DNA of 23,720 nt from Paramacrobiotus richtersi (taxonomy: Eukaryota > Tardigrada > Eutardigrada > Parachela > Macrobiotidae), in assembly GCA_034698045.1 (NCBI GenBank), contig JAQGAU010000807.1, positions 1 to 23,720 of the forward strand, read 5' to 3'. The position numbers and the translations under genes were made by a program. Positions 1 through 9,393 of this stretch are shown piece by piece; positions within the stretch are counted from its first letter, which is position 1, and every line of letters begins with the position of its first letter. The notes beneath the pieces were generated by a model. That model made no database searches and was not told the origin of the DNA. It saw only the letters and a list, made by a program, of their open reading frames with translations.

Positions 1-77
1 ACGCAAACATTTCTTTTCTTGTCAATACATACGCCAGAGAAAAGTACAAGCCAAATCCATTGAAAACCACATGCAAA
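1..77. repeat. 77-bp direct repeat, copy 1
   Basis: These 77 bases are identical by eye to 7835-7911, in the same orientation. At 7835 the segment lies just 3' of a minus-strand BRM bromodomain copy and is alignable, more loosely, with the sequence 3' of the other bromodomain copy (about 11690-11760). It is therefore probably 3'-flanking sequence of the BRM-type gene. Here no bromodomain adjoins it: a poly-A run (77 onward) follows instead. Perfect identity suggests a recent copy or an assembly artefact. Confidence 0.9.
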
Positions 78-778
78 AAAAAAAACGAAAACATTTGTTT
101 GCCCCACTTTTTGCTTCAGCACTTTCTCCCAACGCTGTTCCATATACCGTTTTCCACCAAGAGGGTGCAGGGAAACGATGCTGGAATGTGTACAGCAGGA
201 GCAATAATTACACCAGTGGTATGTCATGGTTACGTTATTATTATACCATGGCACGGTTATGTCAGAATGCACATCTGCAATATGGCAAATATCGAATTGC
301 GGTACATCGAAGTAGGCAATATGCACACTGTGTGCAGAAGAATAATCCAAGCTTGTTATATTTATTTATTTTCCCTTGGAGCAAACATGCTATCTAGGGC
401 ACTCAAACGTCTGGTCAGTCAAAAAAAGTGCAAAACGCGGTTACAACAAGTTCTTTAGTTCAAGGAGAGAGAGAAACACCTGAACAAATCCACACTGTAG
501 CACATTTTCATAGCATTTCATGCTACTAGAAAACAGATCTTTTACTCGAACTGCCAACGTCGTCATTCCGATACTTCGCTTGACGTTTATATCGATGCGC
601 TGCTTCCGCCGCAGATTGTACCGTCGGGCGATGTCTGTGAACGGGATCAAGGCTTGCATATACGCTGGAATACTGAAGCTTGACCGGTTCCAATAATCCT
701 TTCTTCTTTGTTTCGGCTTCCTGTGATCTTCCACCAAACCGCACTAAGTTCAACAGACTCAGTTAAAGTGTTCATTAC
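78..778. other. no recognised gene; one unrecognised open stretch on the minus strand
   Basis: Between the 77-bp repeat and the BRM fragment I recognise no family. On the minus strand, 526-753 stays open for 75 codons and an overlapping frame (441-737) for 98; the region is fairly CpG-rich, and 'ggaagatcacag' near 721-732 could be a splice acceptor. In a BRM-type gene the next exon after the fragment at 779 should encode the linker to the helicase C lobe, but I could not align this stretch to it with confidence. It may be a badly decayed BRM exon or unrelated sequence. Confidence 0.3.
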
Positions 779-902
779 CTGTAGTGGCGAATGGAGCATT
801 AGACCACTGCTCGAACGTCGCTACGGATTTGAAGATACTGGGTAACAGGAGATTCAACAACGCCCACAGCTCCGGCAGTTTATTTTGCAGCGGTGTACAT
901 TG
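779..902 (-). pseudogene. BRM/SMARCA4-type ATPase fragment (motif III region)
   Basis: The minus strand encodes [20 protein letters not shown] followed by [20 protein letters not shown]. This is the SNF2 ATPase segment that follows the 'LLLTGTPLQN' motif in BRM/BRG1 chromatin remodellers. The leading LLLTG is replaced by unrelated residues (RKRQC), so the fragment is broken on its 5' side. On the 3' side it ends at a clean splice donor, CAG|GTAATG, at 779/778. No matching exon is recognisable on either side. It lies about 11 kb from the other BRM pieces on this strand, so it is a dispersed fragment, not part of a readable gene. The family assignment is secure; loss of function follows from the isolation. 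Confidence 0.85.
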
Positions 903-977
903 GCGCTTACGAAAAGCTACGATGTGGTGAGGTGAAACTTCCCAAACTCCGACCCATAACGGATCGTAAAAAAGCAA

Positions 978-1395
978 ACGAATAATCGTAAAAAAACTGT
1001 AGTGTTTCGGTATTTGCTTCAGCCCTGGCTTTTGTGTTATTTGGCTTTTGCTTATAAAAATAACGAATAATTGTTATAACCGAACATCAACCATTACTAG
1101 CTGAACAATAACTACAGCTTCTGTCATTCCAGTTATGTGCCATGAACAATGCCATTACGTTTGGGTACAACAACGGTCAAATGGATTGTGTACGCCTGAT
1201 AGCTTTGCAAATTTCCGCTTTGATTAGGTAGACGGGAAATGATAATTTGATCTGAACAACTAATCTGGTTCGTGTGTTTATGTTAGCTAGTTTTGTGACA
1301 ACACACCTGTCCCGTAAGACATTACATTACGATAATACACTTATCCTTGAAGCCGCTACACTACGATCACTCACCTGTACCAAAAGCCAAAGTGC
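978..1395. other. no gene seen
   Basis: AT-rich sequence between the BRM fragment and the gypsy remnant. Given the element that follows, it may include the decayed upstream part of the retroelement (about 1100-1395), but I see no LTR, primer-binding site or gag motif. Confidence 0.4.
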
Positions 1396-2240
1396 AGTAT
1401 CCCTGTGCCTAAAAAAGAAGGGATCAGAATGTGTGCTGACATGCGCAACATGAGCAAGTATCTACAGCCGCAGTAGTATGCAATACCGCGTGTGCAGGAC
1501 ATCTTAGATCAAATGAGTTGATCTCGCTATTTCCCCAGCATCGACCTTCTCCAGGCATTCTGCCGAATTCCAGTCTTACAAAAGAGCCATTATTTGCTAA
1601 CTATCACGACGCCAATAGGCAGCTTTGCATACACCTGAATGCCGTTCGGTGCATGTGACGCTACCGCTATTTTTCAGCAAATCATCAACGAAATATTCTC
1701 CGACATGATCGCTAAGGGCAAACTTAGCGCTTTCATTGACGATCTTATAGTAGTCACCAAGACGTTGGAGGAAATGGAAAGGATCTTTAAGGACGTTCTA
1801 AGGCGGCTGCGTGTAGCCGGGTTAACGGTTAACCTGATGCAGTGTAAATTCGCTTCACCATCTCACAAAGTCCTCGGCTTAATCAACAGACAGGGATCAG
1901 GTTGGATCCCGTGAAGACTACAGCAATTCAAATCTTTCCAACACCAAAAAATATCACGCAAATGAGACCTTTTGTGAGGTTAACATCCTTTTACCGGATG
2001 TTTTGCCCCGCTTTTTCAACAATTGTGGAACCGTTGGTTCGACTCTACGCAGAGACAAAAAAGGCCCAAACGGATGGCATCCCGTCAGCTACTGCAGTCG
2101 TAAACTTTCCAAGCCAGAGAGAAATCTTTCGACAACAGAGAAAGAGTGCGTGGCAGTTGTGTATAGCACAACAAATTCCGACAATACATCTTTGGATGAC
2201 CTGTCACCGTCTACACCAACCACGCGTCTATGCATTGTAA
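1396..2240 (+). pseudogene. Ty3/gypsy retrotransposon pol remnant: reverse transcriptase and RNase H
   Basis: Frame 1396-1914 carries successive reverse transcriptase blocks: IPVPKKEGIRMCADMRNMSK, the palm segment SIDLLQAFCRIPV, MPFGACDATAIFQQIINEIF, and the catalytic box F-I-D-D (1732-1743), a variant of YxDD. In-frame stops lie at 1474 (TAG), 1519 (TGA), 1636 (TGA) and 1912 (TGA). Homology then moves to another frame (from about 1902) with IFPTPKNITQMRPFVRLTSF, the RT thumb/connection. It moves again near 2060-2170 to HPVSYCSRKLSKPERNLSTT, typical of gypsy RNase H, and a last piece reads VTVYTNH near 2205. The stretch between connection and RNase H is shorter than normal. No integrase or LTR was found. 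The element is dead. Confidence 0.88.
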
Positions 2241-2845
2241 CTCCGTTTACAACTAGGCTGTATATAACATACGGTACGATACGAATGTGCCGTGCTGTAA
2301 CGATTTTTGATGCGGCAAGATTTATGCCGCAAGCAACCGTAAGTAAAAATTCGTTCGTATTTCACTGGAAACCAGCTGTTCTGCTGCAGTTAGATTTGGC
2401 ATTTATTATGAGTTTGTTTCGTAAATGTCTGAATAAGGTAAGGGATTGGATAGTATGTCGAAAGTAGCTGAAATTGTCACAGTTCTATATAGCAATGATA
2501 ATGAACCGTCAAATACGCTGCTTGGAGCGAACCCGAAAAGAAACAGTAACGAACTCTGCCAAGCAATCAAACAAAAGAACCGTAAGTTCGCTTTCAGTGT
2601 TTTTTGTCTTGTTTAAGCAGTATCTCTTAAGTCAGTTTCTCATATCAGTATTTGTTAAATTAGGCAGACCAGTGCAGCTGAAATTCTTTAGGATTTCCGA
2701 AGTGGAGTTTTGATTGTCAGCAAACCAAGCGAAGGGAGCAGAAGCGCTGCGTTTTGTAACAGCTTTCCATCATACAGTAACTGATGCGAAGGAGTTGTTG
2801 CCGTTTATTATTTTTAGCCATTGCCAGAAGTTACTCAAGCATACG
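2241..2845. other. no recognised gene
   Basis: Follows the RNase H remnant. Integrase would be expected here in an intact gypsy element, but no HHCC or DDE-type motif is visible in any frame. Short plus-strand ORFs (2474-2713, 2714-3016) look like chance. Confidence 0.4.
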
Positions 2846-3133
2846 TCAAAAAGTACCACGCATCATCTCCACGGACATACCAAGAACTGCCTTAAAGTGC
2901 CGATATGCAGGCTCCAGAAAAACGTCATCAAGAATCATTTCAAAACAACGATTGTTCCACAAAAACCGCGCCATGCTATTACCGTGGCTGCTGCTCATTA
3001 CTGTGCTGTTGATTAGCAAACATTTCTTGAAGCCGAAGGCAAAGGCTTCGAAGGTTTTGTTGATGTCACCATTCAGACAGTGCGGCAATATAACCGAGTG
3101 AATTTCACGGCGAAGGATGTTTTGCTTTTCCAT
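2846..3133 (-). pseudogene. possible HECT E3 ubiquitin ligase fragment
   Basis: An open minus-strand frame of 95 codons. Its first third reads LRREIHSVILPHCLNGDINK then TFEAFAFGFKKCL. This pattern resembles the HECT-domain segment with an N-R-x-E-[YF] start, a run of about 12 residues to L-N-x-x-I-x-K, and then F-x-A-F-x-x-G-F. The rest of the frame does not show the next HECT blocks and ends at a stop at 2846-2848. No splice-consistent neighbouring exon was found. The match is by eye and from memory of the family, so this is a candidate only; an unrelated or chance ORF is possible. If right, it is a single decayed exon. Confidence 0.3.
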
Positions 3134-3147
3134 AAATCCCTAATTAT

Positions 3148-3290
3148 CCCACCAAGTCGCAAAATCGTAGTGCAGTGCCACCGAAATCGCCTCAGCGCGA
3201 ACAGATTCCATGAGACAAGGATTCAAATAAACAATTATAAACACATAAATAATTTAAAAGCAGCACAAAAAGTTCAGAATTGTCAAAAGA
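3148..3290 (+). repeat. 143-bp dispersed repeat, copy 1
   Basis: Matches 9721-9863 in direct orientation along its whole length with scattered substitutions; both begin CCC[AG]CCAAGTC and contain GTAGTGCAGTGCCACCGAAA. The second copy has a partial inverted partner at 9394-9433; no inverted partner is visible near this copy. Confidence 0.85.
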
Positions 3291-3494
3291 CAAGTGAGCT
3301 GTTAGAGTCATATGAATTACTTAAGTTCGTGAATGAATGCCTCATAATAATGTCGAAACATTCTTAAACATGCAGTGAATCTTCGGCATCCCGAGTTCAG
3401 AATCCTAAGCGAAAAAACAACACAGCATGTAACACTTCTGATACTAATTTCATGAGCAAACTGTCTCGAGTCATAAACCATCGATCTTGCTTAC

Positions 3495-3596
3495 AAACGA
3501 TACAATAAGGCAGGATTCTTTTAGAAGTCATGCCGCCGCCAATCCCGCGTCCAGACGTAAAACCACCAATCGACTGAAACGATCCGAACGTCGCCC
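3495..3596 (-). CDS. candidate exon 4 of the unnamed gene
   Basis: 102 nt between acceptor TTTACTTTTCAG|GGGCG (3597/3596) and donor GTTT|GTAAGC (3495/3494). It encodes 34 codons: GATFGSFQSIGGFTSGRGIG, GGMTSKRILPYCIV. Glycine-rich, then a short basic/aromatic end. A C-x-x-C beginning of a zinc finger is possible but not shown. Confidence 0.55.
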
Positions 3597-6500
3597 CTGA
3601 AAAGTAAACGCGCAATCCTTATAAATATCACACCTGTACTCTAAATGTATAATTATATGTGTTAAGACCATGTGTGACTCAGAGCATGCACTTCCTTATG
3701 TTGTACAAATGTGGCCTGAAGTCATGTTACCGAGATTTCATCAGAAATATTTTAGCATTGGAGTAGGATTAAACGATATCATTCTGACGACGAACACCCT
3801 TCCACTTTCCTGCTTACATTTACGACGCTGACTTCATATACATATACTACACCAGATATGCAGCTAACCACCGCATGAGCAATGAATGCACTTAATAGTG
3901 TGAAATTAATTCTGCACGTGTTTCTTCGTTGCACAAAATCTGATGCCAAATATCAAAGTAGATCTACGTACACGTTTCTGATAAGAAAATCTACACGCCA
4001 AAACAACCTTACCGTTCATGCTTTGTCCGCCGAGTTTTTCGCTCGACGGACCGGATCCGTGGGCCGGTGAGGGCATCCCTTTGGCTCTAAACAACGCTGG
4101 AGCGGCAGGAAAGGTCGTATGATCCGAAACATGTGCAGAAATAAACAGACCTCAAAATGGACCAACAGCATGCAATTTTTATATATTTACATAAAGCTAC
4201 ACTCGTCATTCGCTAGAGCCGCAGTCCGCGAAATCTAACCGGCATGGTGGGTTTTATTTCAAGCTGCTACGGTATGACGGACGTTTTAATAACACGCTGC
4301 AAGCAACGTGTAGCGGGTCGTCGGTAAAAATCACCCACTTTATGGCGCAAATTTCTTGTGTTTTCTGAACTTTGATACGATATGAATTACCGCATAACAT
4401 CCGGTATCTGGTAGCTGCTCGAAGCTGTTTTCGCGTAAGTTTTCCATTGGTTCAAAAATCTCGAACATCTTTTAACCTCCAAACGCACACAACCTAAAAT
4501 AAGTAAACAATTGACTAAACCCGGTAGTGCCACAAGTGAAATGTGTTGAGGCGTGAGAAATACATTTTTAATCTGTTTATTTTATGTAAAAATTTCGAGT
4601 GCCAAGCAATCGATAAAACAGAACACATCAATTAGAAATTTACGCGTGAGAATTTGACCGACAATTTGAAACAACTTCCAAATACTTGCATACAACCACT
4701 GAAAATAAAAGCCAGGAGAAAACGCGCAGAAGATACGAAATCCCTTGAAACAGCAGCATCTGTGAACTCATTTCACGCGCTATTTTTCTCAAACACAATG
4801 TCAGGTGAAACAGCCCCACACGTAACCCATGCAGTAGCAGCCCCAACCCACAACTAAAACCCATGCAGTAGCATCCCGAGAAAACTGGGCGCCACATTCC
4901 AGCACGCAGCGCACGCACACACAATTTCGCTCTATCGATTGAGGACGCTATTTCAGCTGCACAGATATGATCTTCCAGCTTTGACAGTTCATCAAAATCC
5001 ACAGGACTCTGTACTGAATGTGCTCGCGGGAGAATGCTACAGTATTCACTCGATATATTCCCCTATTCAGCAGGCTAAATGCATTGCAGCGGCAGCTCCA
5101 CAGAAGCTAAAATAAAGGGATACACAAGCTGCCGCTGTTTCTCAACAAGCGACATGAAATTTTATCAAAATGCGAACAATCAACACTTTATCGCGTAAGA
5201 CTTGTAAGTGAGCTTCATATTGAACACTGCAGTTGTTTGATACCAATCTCGACTTACGAAATTTCCGGATTTTCAGAAAACAGGCAACGTAAAAGAAACT
5301 TCCAATATGAGACAAAATACCCGATGTTCTCACCTTCCTGACCCTATCGCAGTTTTTTCTCCAATCCGGTTTTTGAGAAAAAACGTATTTCAAGAAAAAT
5401 TATTTCCCGTAAAATCGGTGATATTTGAACCCCCGAACACGATTTAGAAATTTTCCATCAATTTAAAACTCCCTGACCTCTTCTAAACGCACCGCGCAAT
5501 CCTGAACGATGAAGATAAAATTAATTAAGCCTGCTGTAAACAGTCAAATGTAATCAATCATTAAAAACATTTATTTTTCCATATTTTTAGTTTATTAATA
5601 ATTTCAAATACAAAGCAATCGACGAAACATAAACACATAAATAACAAAGAGACTATGCATTTCAACGAGTGAAATCTGATCGAAAATGTGAAACCATTTT
5701 CAAAATGTTTGTAAACTCAATAAAAATATCTAAAATATGGAGAAAGTGAGAAATCCCTTGAAACAAGTGGATTTCGAATTCATTTCGCGTGCTCTTTTCC
5801 CAAGCACTCCACTAGATGAAATCAACCGTAATAGCGAAACATCGATAAAAACCCATGTTGCAGCAGTTGGAGAAAACTGGGCGCCAGCACATTCCAGCAC
5901 AAAGCGCGCGCACACAATCTCATCGACTGGTTTTATCTGCACACGCACAATAGCTCTACCCTAGTCTTCCAGCTCTGATAGTTCAGCCTAATCAACAGGA
6001 CTGTACCGGATGTACTCGAGTGAGAATGCTACAGTATTTACTTCACATTGTTTACAAACTTCACAGTTTCAGTTGAAGCCACTCTCCTGTCGATATCACC
6101 AAAAATTTGCCATATGCGCGACAAACTAACTCATCGCTTACCGTTGATTCCGCTATCCAAGCTGTCTGTCTCCATATTCTCCGATCCCCGACTGTAGCTG
6201 GACATCTGGGGGACACCGTTGGTCCCGGAAAAGGTGTTCAGCTTAGCGGGTTCAAAGGGTGTCATTTTTTTGTTCGGAGATGATGAAAACCTAGTGCAAA
6301 CTAACCATTAATTACTGTAGCCAAACAGAAAAAAGCAAAGCGAGAATAACCCGCGGAACTTGTTGAACGTTGTGTTTGTTATATTAACGAAAAAATCATA
6401 AAGAAATTCAGTTTTAATAATCCGCAGAATGGCACAATTTTTCCTTTCATAACAAATTAAATTATTACAATAACGTTTTGAAAAAATGTAGTTGTTTTAT

Positions 6501-6643
6501 GCGCAAGCGCTGTAATTGTGGGAGAAATAAACTTTGGATGACGTATTATTACGACACAAAATGAAAATACCCGTCGGTTGATAAGGCGAGCTGGCGGGAT
6601 CGCGGGAAACTGATGGACCCTCTTTTTGTTTTTTGGTTAGCAT
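3495..6643 (-). CDS. unnamed multi-exon gene candidate, four exons, all junctions phase 1
   Basis: I do not recognise this protein. Four minus-strand blocks join in one open frame: 6643-6571 (73 nt), 6300-6142 (159 nt), 4096-4013 (84 nt) and 3596-3495 (102 nt). Each junction has GT/AG ends and is phase 1, and the three later blocks are multiples of three. The first Met at 6643 is the earliest in-frame start I chose; the Met at 6265 (context AAAATGA) is a credible alternative that would drop the first block. The product (about 139 codons) is rich in Ser, Gly, Pro, Asn and Met, looks disordered, and ends near LPYCIV plus an incomplete T-codon, where a Cys would create C-x-x-C. I found no credible next exon, so the 3' end is open. 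Related exons lie at 10763-10975 and 17300-17467. Confidence 0.5.
4013..4096 (-). CDS. candidate exon 3 of the unnamed gene
   Basis: 84 nt between acceptor TGCCGCTCCAG|CGTTG (4097/4096) and donor AACG|GTAAGG (4013/4012). It encodes 28 codons, including FRAKGMPSPAHGSGPSSEKL and GGQSMN. The splice context at its end is nearly the same as at the end of exon 2 (AACG|GTAAG). Confidence 0.55.
4540..5050 (-). repeat. ~0.5 kb intronic repeat, copy 1
   Basis: Diverged direct repeat of about 5565-6050. Shared landmarks include GAAATCCCTTGAAACA, TTTCAC/GCGCGCT then CTC/CCAAGCAC-type blocks, AAAACTGGGCGCCA, TTCCAGCTCTGA/TTCCAGCTTTGA, and GAGAATGCTACAGTATT. On the minus strand both share a short reading SPVD-x-x-ELS-x-LED before the frames part, so an old coding origin is possible but the second copy has stops. 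Both copies lie in the large intron of the unnamed gene. Confidence 0.75.
5087..5137. other. inverted repeat able to form a hairpin
   Basis: CAGCGGCAGCT (5087-5097) and AGCTGCCGCTG (5127-5137) are perfect 11-bp reverse complements around a 29-nt loop. It sits between the two 0.5 kb repeat copies. No terminator or structured RNA family is implied. Confidence 0.7.
5565..6050 (-). repeat. ~0.5 kb intronic repeat, copy 2
   Basis: Second copy of the repeat at 4540-5050, about 1 kb further on. It has small insertions and deletions relative to copy 1 and ends with GAGAATGCTACAGTATTTAC, corresponding to the end of copy 1 near 5030-5046. Confidence 0.75.
6142..6300 (-). CDS. candidate exon 2 of the unnamed gene
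   Basis: Open throughout, reading SSSPNKKMTPFEPAKLNTFS, then a stretch with NGVPQMSSYSRGSENMETDS and LDSGIN. It ends at a strong donor AACG|GTAAGC (6142/6141). The bases after the donor resemble those after the donors of the exons at 10763 and 17467, supporting common descent. The Met at 6265 could instead be the translation start. Confidence 0.55.
6571..6643 (-). CDS. candidate exon 1 of the unnamed gene
   Basis: ATG at 6643-6641 opens 24 codons containing GPSVSRDPASSPYQPT and then one base before a donor CGG|GTATTT at 6570. The donor is weaker than those downstream, and the acceptor it would use (GGTTAG|TTTGCA at 6301/6300) has a poor pyrimidine tract. The join is in frame. This is the least certain exon of the model. 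Confidence 0.35.
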
Positions 6644-7834
6644 ACACGTAGCCGTTTTCAACCCTGCAAAAACTAACGTTGATTGGACGAAGAAAGACGT
6701 TATTCAGTTTGTCCTGATAAGAACCAATTTAACTTACCAAAATGCCAGGCTATATGATTGTTTCCTGCGCCATTTCAAACCGACAAGATACCTACAATCC
6801 TAAACGGAAAAGAACAACCTGAACAGAATTTCCACAGAAGTTACAACAGTTCTGCAAAACTTTAAATACATCCAACACAAAAATACAAAGTACGTCTGAA
6901 TACGCAGGAATATTTCTAGAAATCAACGAGGTCGCGGTCGTGCCTTATAAGTTTGCGTTAAGAGATTTGCCTGCAAAAATTCGCACAATTCCACCGAATC
7001 TCACCTGGTTCAAGAGTACAAAATGTCCCAGATGAATTGTATCATAACAGTCTTAAGATTCCGTGATTAGGAACACAACATCGGCGGATTGCTGTCTGGA
7101 TTTTTAAACAACCAACCTTAAACACACTGATCACTACCATCCATGGAGCGCTGTATAGTCTGGGTCGCCAAACGGCCTTACAACACGGAAATCATGGCCA
7201 GAACGTCTAGTGTGAACGTGGCGTGCCACTCTAATAGTCACATATAATATTGGGATAACGAGATTTCGTTGGAAAAAGTAAAAATGCCGTAAAAAAAGTA
7301 CAAAGTGATGACGTACTGGAGGGAATTTTCCTTATCACAAGCTGTGCCTATACCATCCATGGATCGTTGACAACTCATTTGCAATCAAAAATGCGGCGCT
7401 AACGGAGTCACGAGACGCCTGACACGCATCAGCAAAAGTTCAAGGAACATTGAATTCGAACTGAACGCGTAATGCGTTCGTTTTCGGCTAATCTAATATA
7501 ATTAATTGGCTGAACTGCAGCCTCCCAAGCAGTTGGGCGGTATGATCGATGAACGCAGCTGTTATAGGACGACTACGTGAGTATTCATAATGAAAGGACG
7601 ATGGCGATCCATAAAATGCTAGACTGTACGGAAAAAACGGAGCGGACCGTCCGATGAATTTATCAATCATCATACGCTCCGGTGAAAGTGTAATCGTGGG
7701 AAGGCAGCTTGACCAGTTCCCAAACATCTGGAATTTACAGTTTCCCAACCGTGGTCGGATGACAGCAGCTAGAACTATCAAGTCGAAGCAGACAATCCGC
7801 TTCAGCGCAGAATATTTACTCGTAAATTTATATA
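6644..7834. other. no recognised gene; upstream side of the unnamed gene
   Basis: AT-rich, with no family recognised. If the Met at 6643 is real, the promoter would lie here, but no convincing TATA or initiator can be singled out. A minus-strand ORF covers 7488-7949, but its first part is the 77-bp repeat and BRM 3' flank, and its remainder matches nothing I know. Confidence 0.35.
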
Positions 7835-7911
7835 ACGCAAACATTTCTTTTCTTGTCAATACATACGCCAGAGAAAAGTACAAGCCAAATCCATTGAAAA
7901 CCACATGCAAA
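7835..7911. repeat. 77-bp direct repeat, copy 2
   Basis: Identical by eye to 1-77. It directly follows, on the minus strand, the decayed bromodomain copy at 7946-8219, in the position where the other bromodomain copy has alignable flank. This copy is probably in the ancestral context. Confidence 0.9.
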
Positions 7912-7945
7912 TATATAACGCATGCCAGCACTGAATGAACAACCC

Positions 7946-8219
7946 TCATTCGTTACTGCTCACACTTTCCTCATCACACTCGGCCGGGCCATGTACGTGG
8001 GCATGGAAAAACTCCACGGCTCCACAAAAGCATCCCGCTCATTGGTGGTATAACTGCCGTCGACACTCCTTCAGCACCAACTCCAACACCTCACTATCCT
8101 GATAAATCAAACTCCCCTCCAGATTGTACTCCTGAGCATTCTTACACATCATCACGACATCATGCTTAAACGCATCCAGAGTTTTATACTTCCCCTAATG
8201 CATGCCGCGCTCAATCCTC
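7946..8219 (-). pseudogene. BRM-type bromodomain, second copy
   Basis: The minus strand reads RIERGMH, stop, GKYKTLDAFKHDVVMMCKNA, QEYNLEGSLIYQDSEVLELV, LKECRRQL, then breaks. It aligns base by base with the bromodomain exon at 11759-12090 and keeps the bromodomain Asn in 'EYN'. Damage: a TAG replaces the Glu of MQEGKY; an indel after RRQL shifts the frame through the acidic tail; the realigned tail, DEESVSSNE, ends in TGA at 7946-7948. Homology stops abruptly at about 8219, in the middle of the bromodomain, where sequence unrelated to BRM begins. No upstream BRM exon follows. Confidence 0.88.
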
Positions 8220-8392
8220 CAGTGGATGTGGATCCCTGTGACTGTACTGCGAAAAAAATCGTTGAGATATTGGACCTCAGCCACTACGAAGAGTGTACCC
8301 AACTGGCAAATAAACCGGGAGCAAGAGACATCAAGTACGCAATTTATGCCCTGAAGAAACCAAACAACTATTTTCAATGGCTTCGCATGTGA
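8220..8392 (+). other. unrecognised exon-like ORF at a rearrangement junction
   Basis: Directly beyond the BRM breakpoint, the plus strand is open for about 57 codons with gene-like composition: VDVDPCDCTAKKIVEILDLS, HYEECTQLANKPGARDIKYA, IYALKKPNNYFQWLRM. TCCTCCAG|TGGATG near 8221 could be an acceptor and CGCAT|GTGAAG near 8391 a donor. I cannot assign a family with confidence; the helical look and AKK..IL..C pattern only loosely suggest a VHS/ENTH-type fold. It may be an exon fragment of another gene brought next to BRM sequence. Confidence 0.3.
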
Positions 8393-9393
8393 AGCCACAA
8401 CATTATGAGAGTGCGGGAAAACTACGTCTGGGTGATCACACCAATGTTAGTGGGGGAATCCAAACCACAGCCCGAAGAAGAATGCAGATGAACTTAACAG
8501 ACTCTCATGTTTTGGTTAACCCACAAACAAGCAATCCAATGGAGATGCTTATATTTTCAGTCAAAAGTCAGCACAAAAATGGCCATACGGACAAGAAGTC
8601 GAATACACCTTGTTCCGTACATTATTTTTAAACCGGCGCGTCTCCTTGACTATAAAAACACCCTGCGTAATACATACATCTGAATACTAAATATATTCGT
8701 TGGTGTTTGTAGTACATATACCAGTTGAGAACAGAAGCAGTTAATCTTCTCTTTCCTACGAAAAGGCGATTACCATGCACTGCTAACCCCAAGCTAACTG
8801 TGTGCGGGCGAACCAAACGAGAGGAAGTAGACGGTGCAGTGGGATGACCGGAAGTGGTAGGTGCAGCAAGATGACCGGACGTAGTTGGTGCAGCGAAGTT
8901 AGACGCAGCTTACCCGCTCGTATAAGCCAAACTGCCCCCCCCCCCGTCCCCGACAACAGCACCAGCCTCTTTAGATCTATTTTTCATCAAGACCAATCAT
9001 CTCGGACAGGTGAACCATCAGCCCTATGTTTCTTCACGCTGCTCGCACGTTTTTTCAGAAATAATCCCTACAGTTCAATTCTAGTATCAGTCCGCTGTGG
9101 AATATAACTGAACACTTACAACATCATCTACGAGATATTTGCAGAGATAGGAAAAGATGAGGCAAGCAAATTTATCTGGGCATCACGAGGTCGTTTACCT
9201 AGAGCATCAATATCTGTCACAATGTGGATTACCTTTCACCAGAAAATCACAAACACCAAATACCTCCCTTGCTAATTTTGCACCGGAAAGAGCATAGTAA
9301 TTTTCGGAAAAGGATATTGTTCTTCTTCGTTTATTGTATTCATGCGGAATTAGCGGAATTACTGTGAAAAATGTCGTTCTCAGCCGAAAGGCT
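8393..9393. other. no gene seen; simple repeats only
   Basis: Holds the short tandem repeat at 8827-8905 and an 11-base C run at 8935-8945. The ORFs here (8377-8631, 8802-9107) have no family features; part of the latter is read through the tandem repeat. Confidence 0.4.
8827..8905 (+). repeat. short tandem repeat, about three units of 24-30 bp
   Basis: Units begin at 8827, 8857 and 8881, each starting GTAG and containing GGTGCAG; the first two also share GATGACCGGA. Unit lengths differ (30, 24 and about 25 bp), so the array is old or imperfect. Confidence 0.7.

Noticed and set aside
441-753. BRM linker exon after the ATPase fragment at 779
   Set aside because: A few residues (LQ, Y) can be forced to align with the BRM sequence, but not convincingly; left as unrecognised.
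1639-1914. Live reverse transcriptase gene from the open 91-codon frame
   Set aside because: Upstream and downstream blocks contain four in-frame stops and two frame changes; integrase and LTRs are missing.
3440-3600. Nanos-type zinc finger in exon 4 of the unnamed gene (LPYCIV before a T-codon)
   Set aside because: Only a possible C-x-x-C start would be seen; the second Cys depends on an unseen exon and no downstream CCHC half was found. The next acceptor-like site (near 3402) would give an immediate stop.
8220-8392. VHS domain assignment for the ORF beyond the bromodomain breakpoint
   Set aside because: Only general helical spacing and an AKK/ALKK pattern agree; key VHS residues are not evident, so no family is claimed.
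8802-9107. ORF of 101 codons with basic repeats
   Set aside because: Its repeats simply reflect the short DNA tandem repeat and the C run; no coding evidence.
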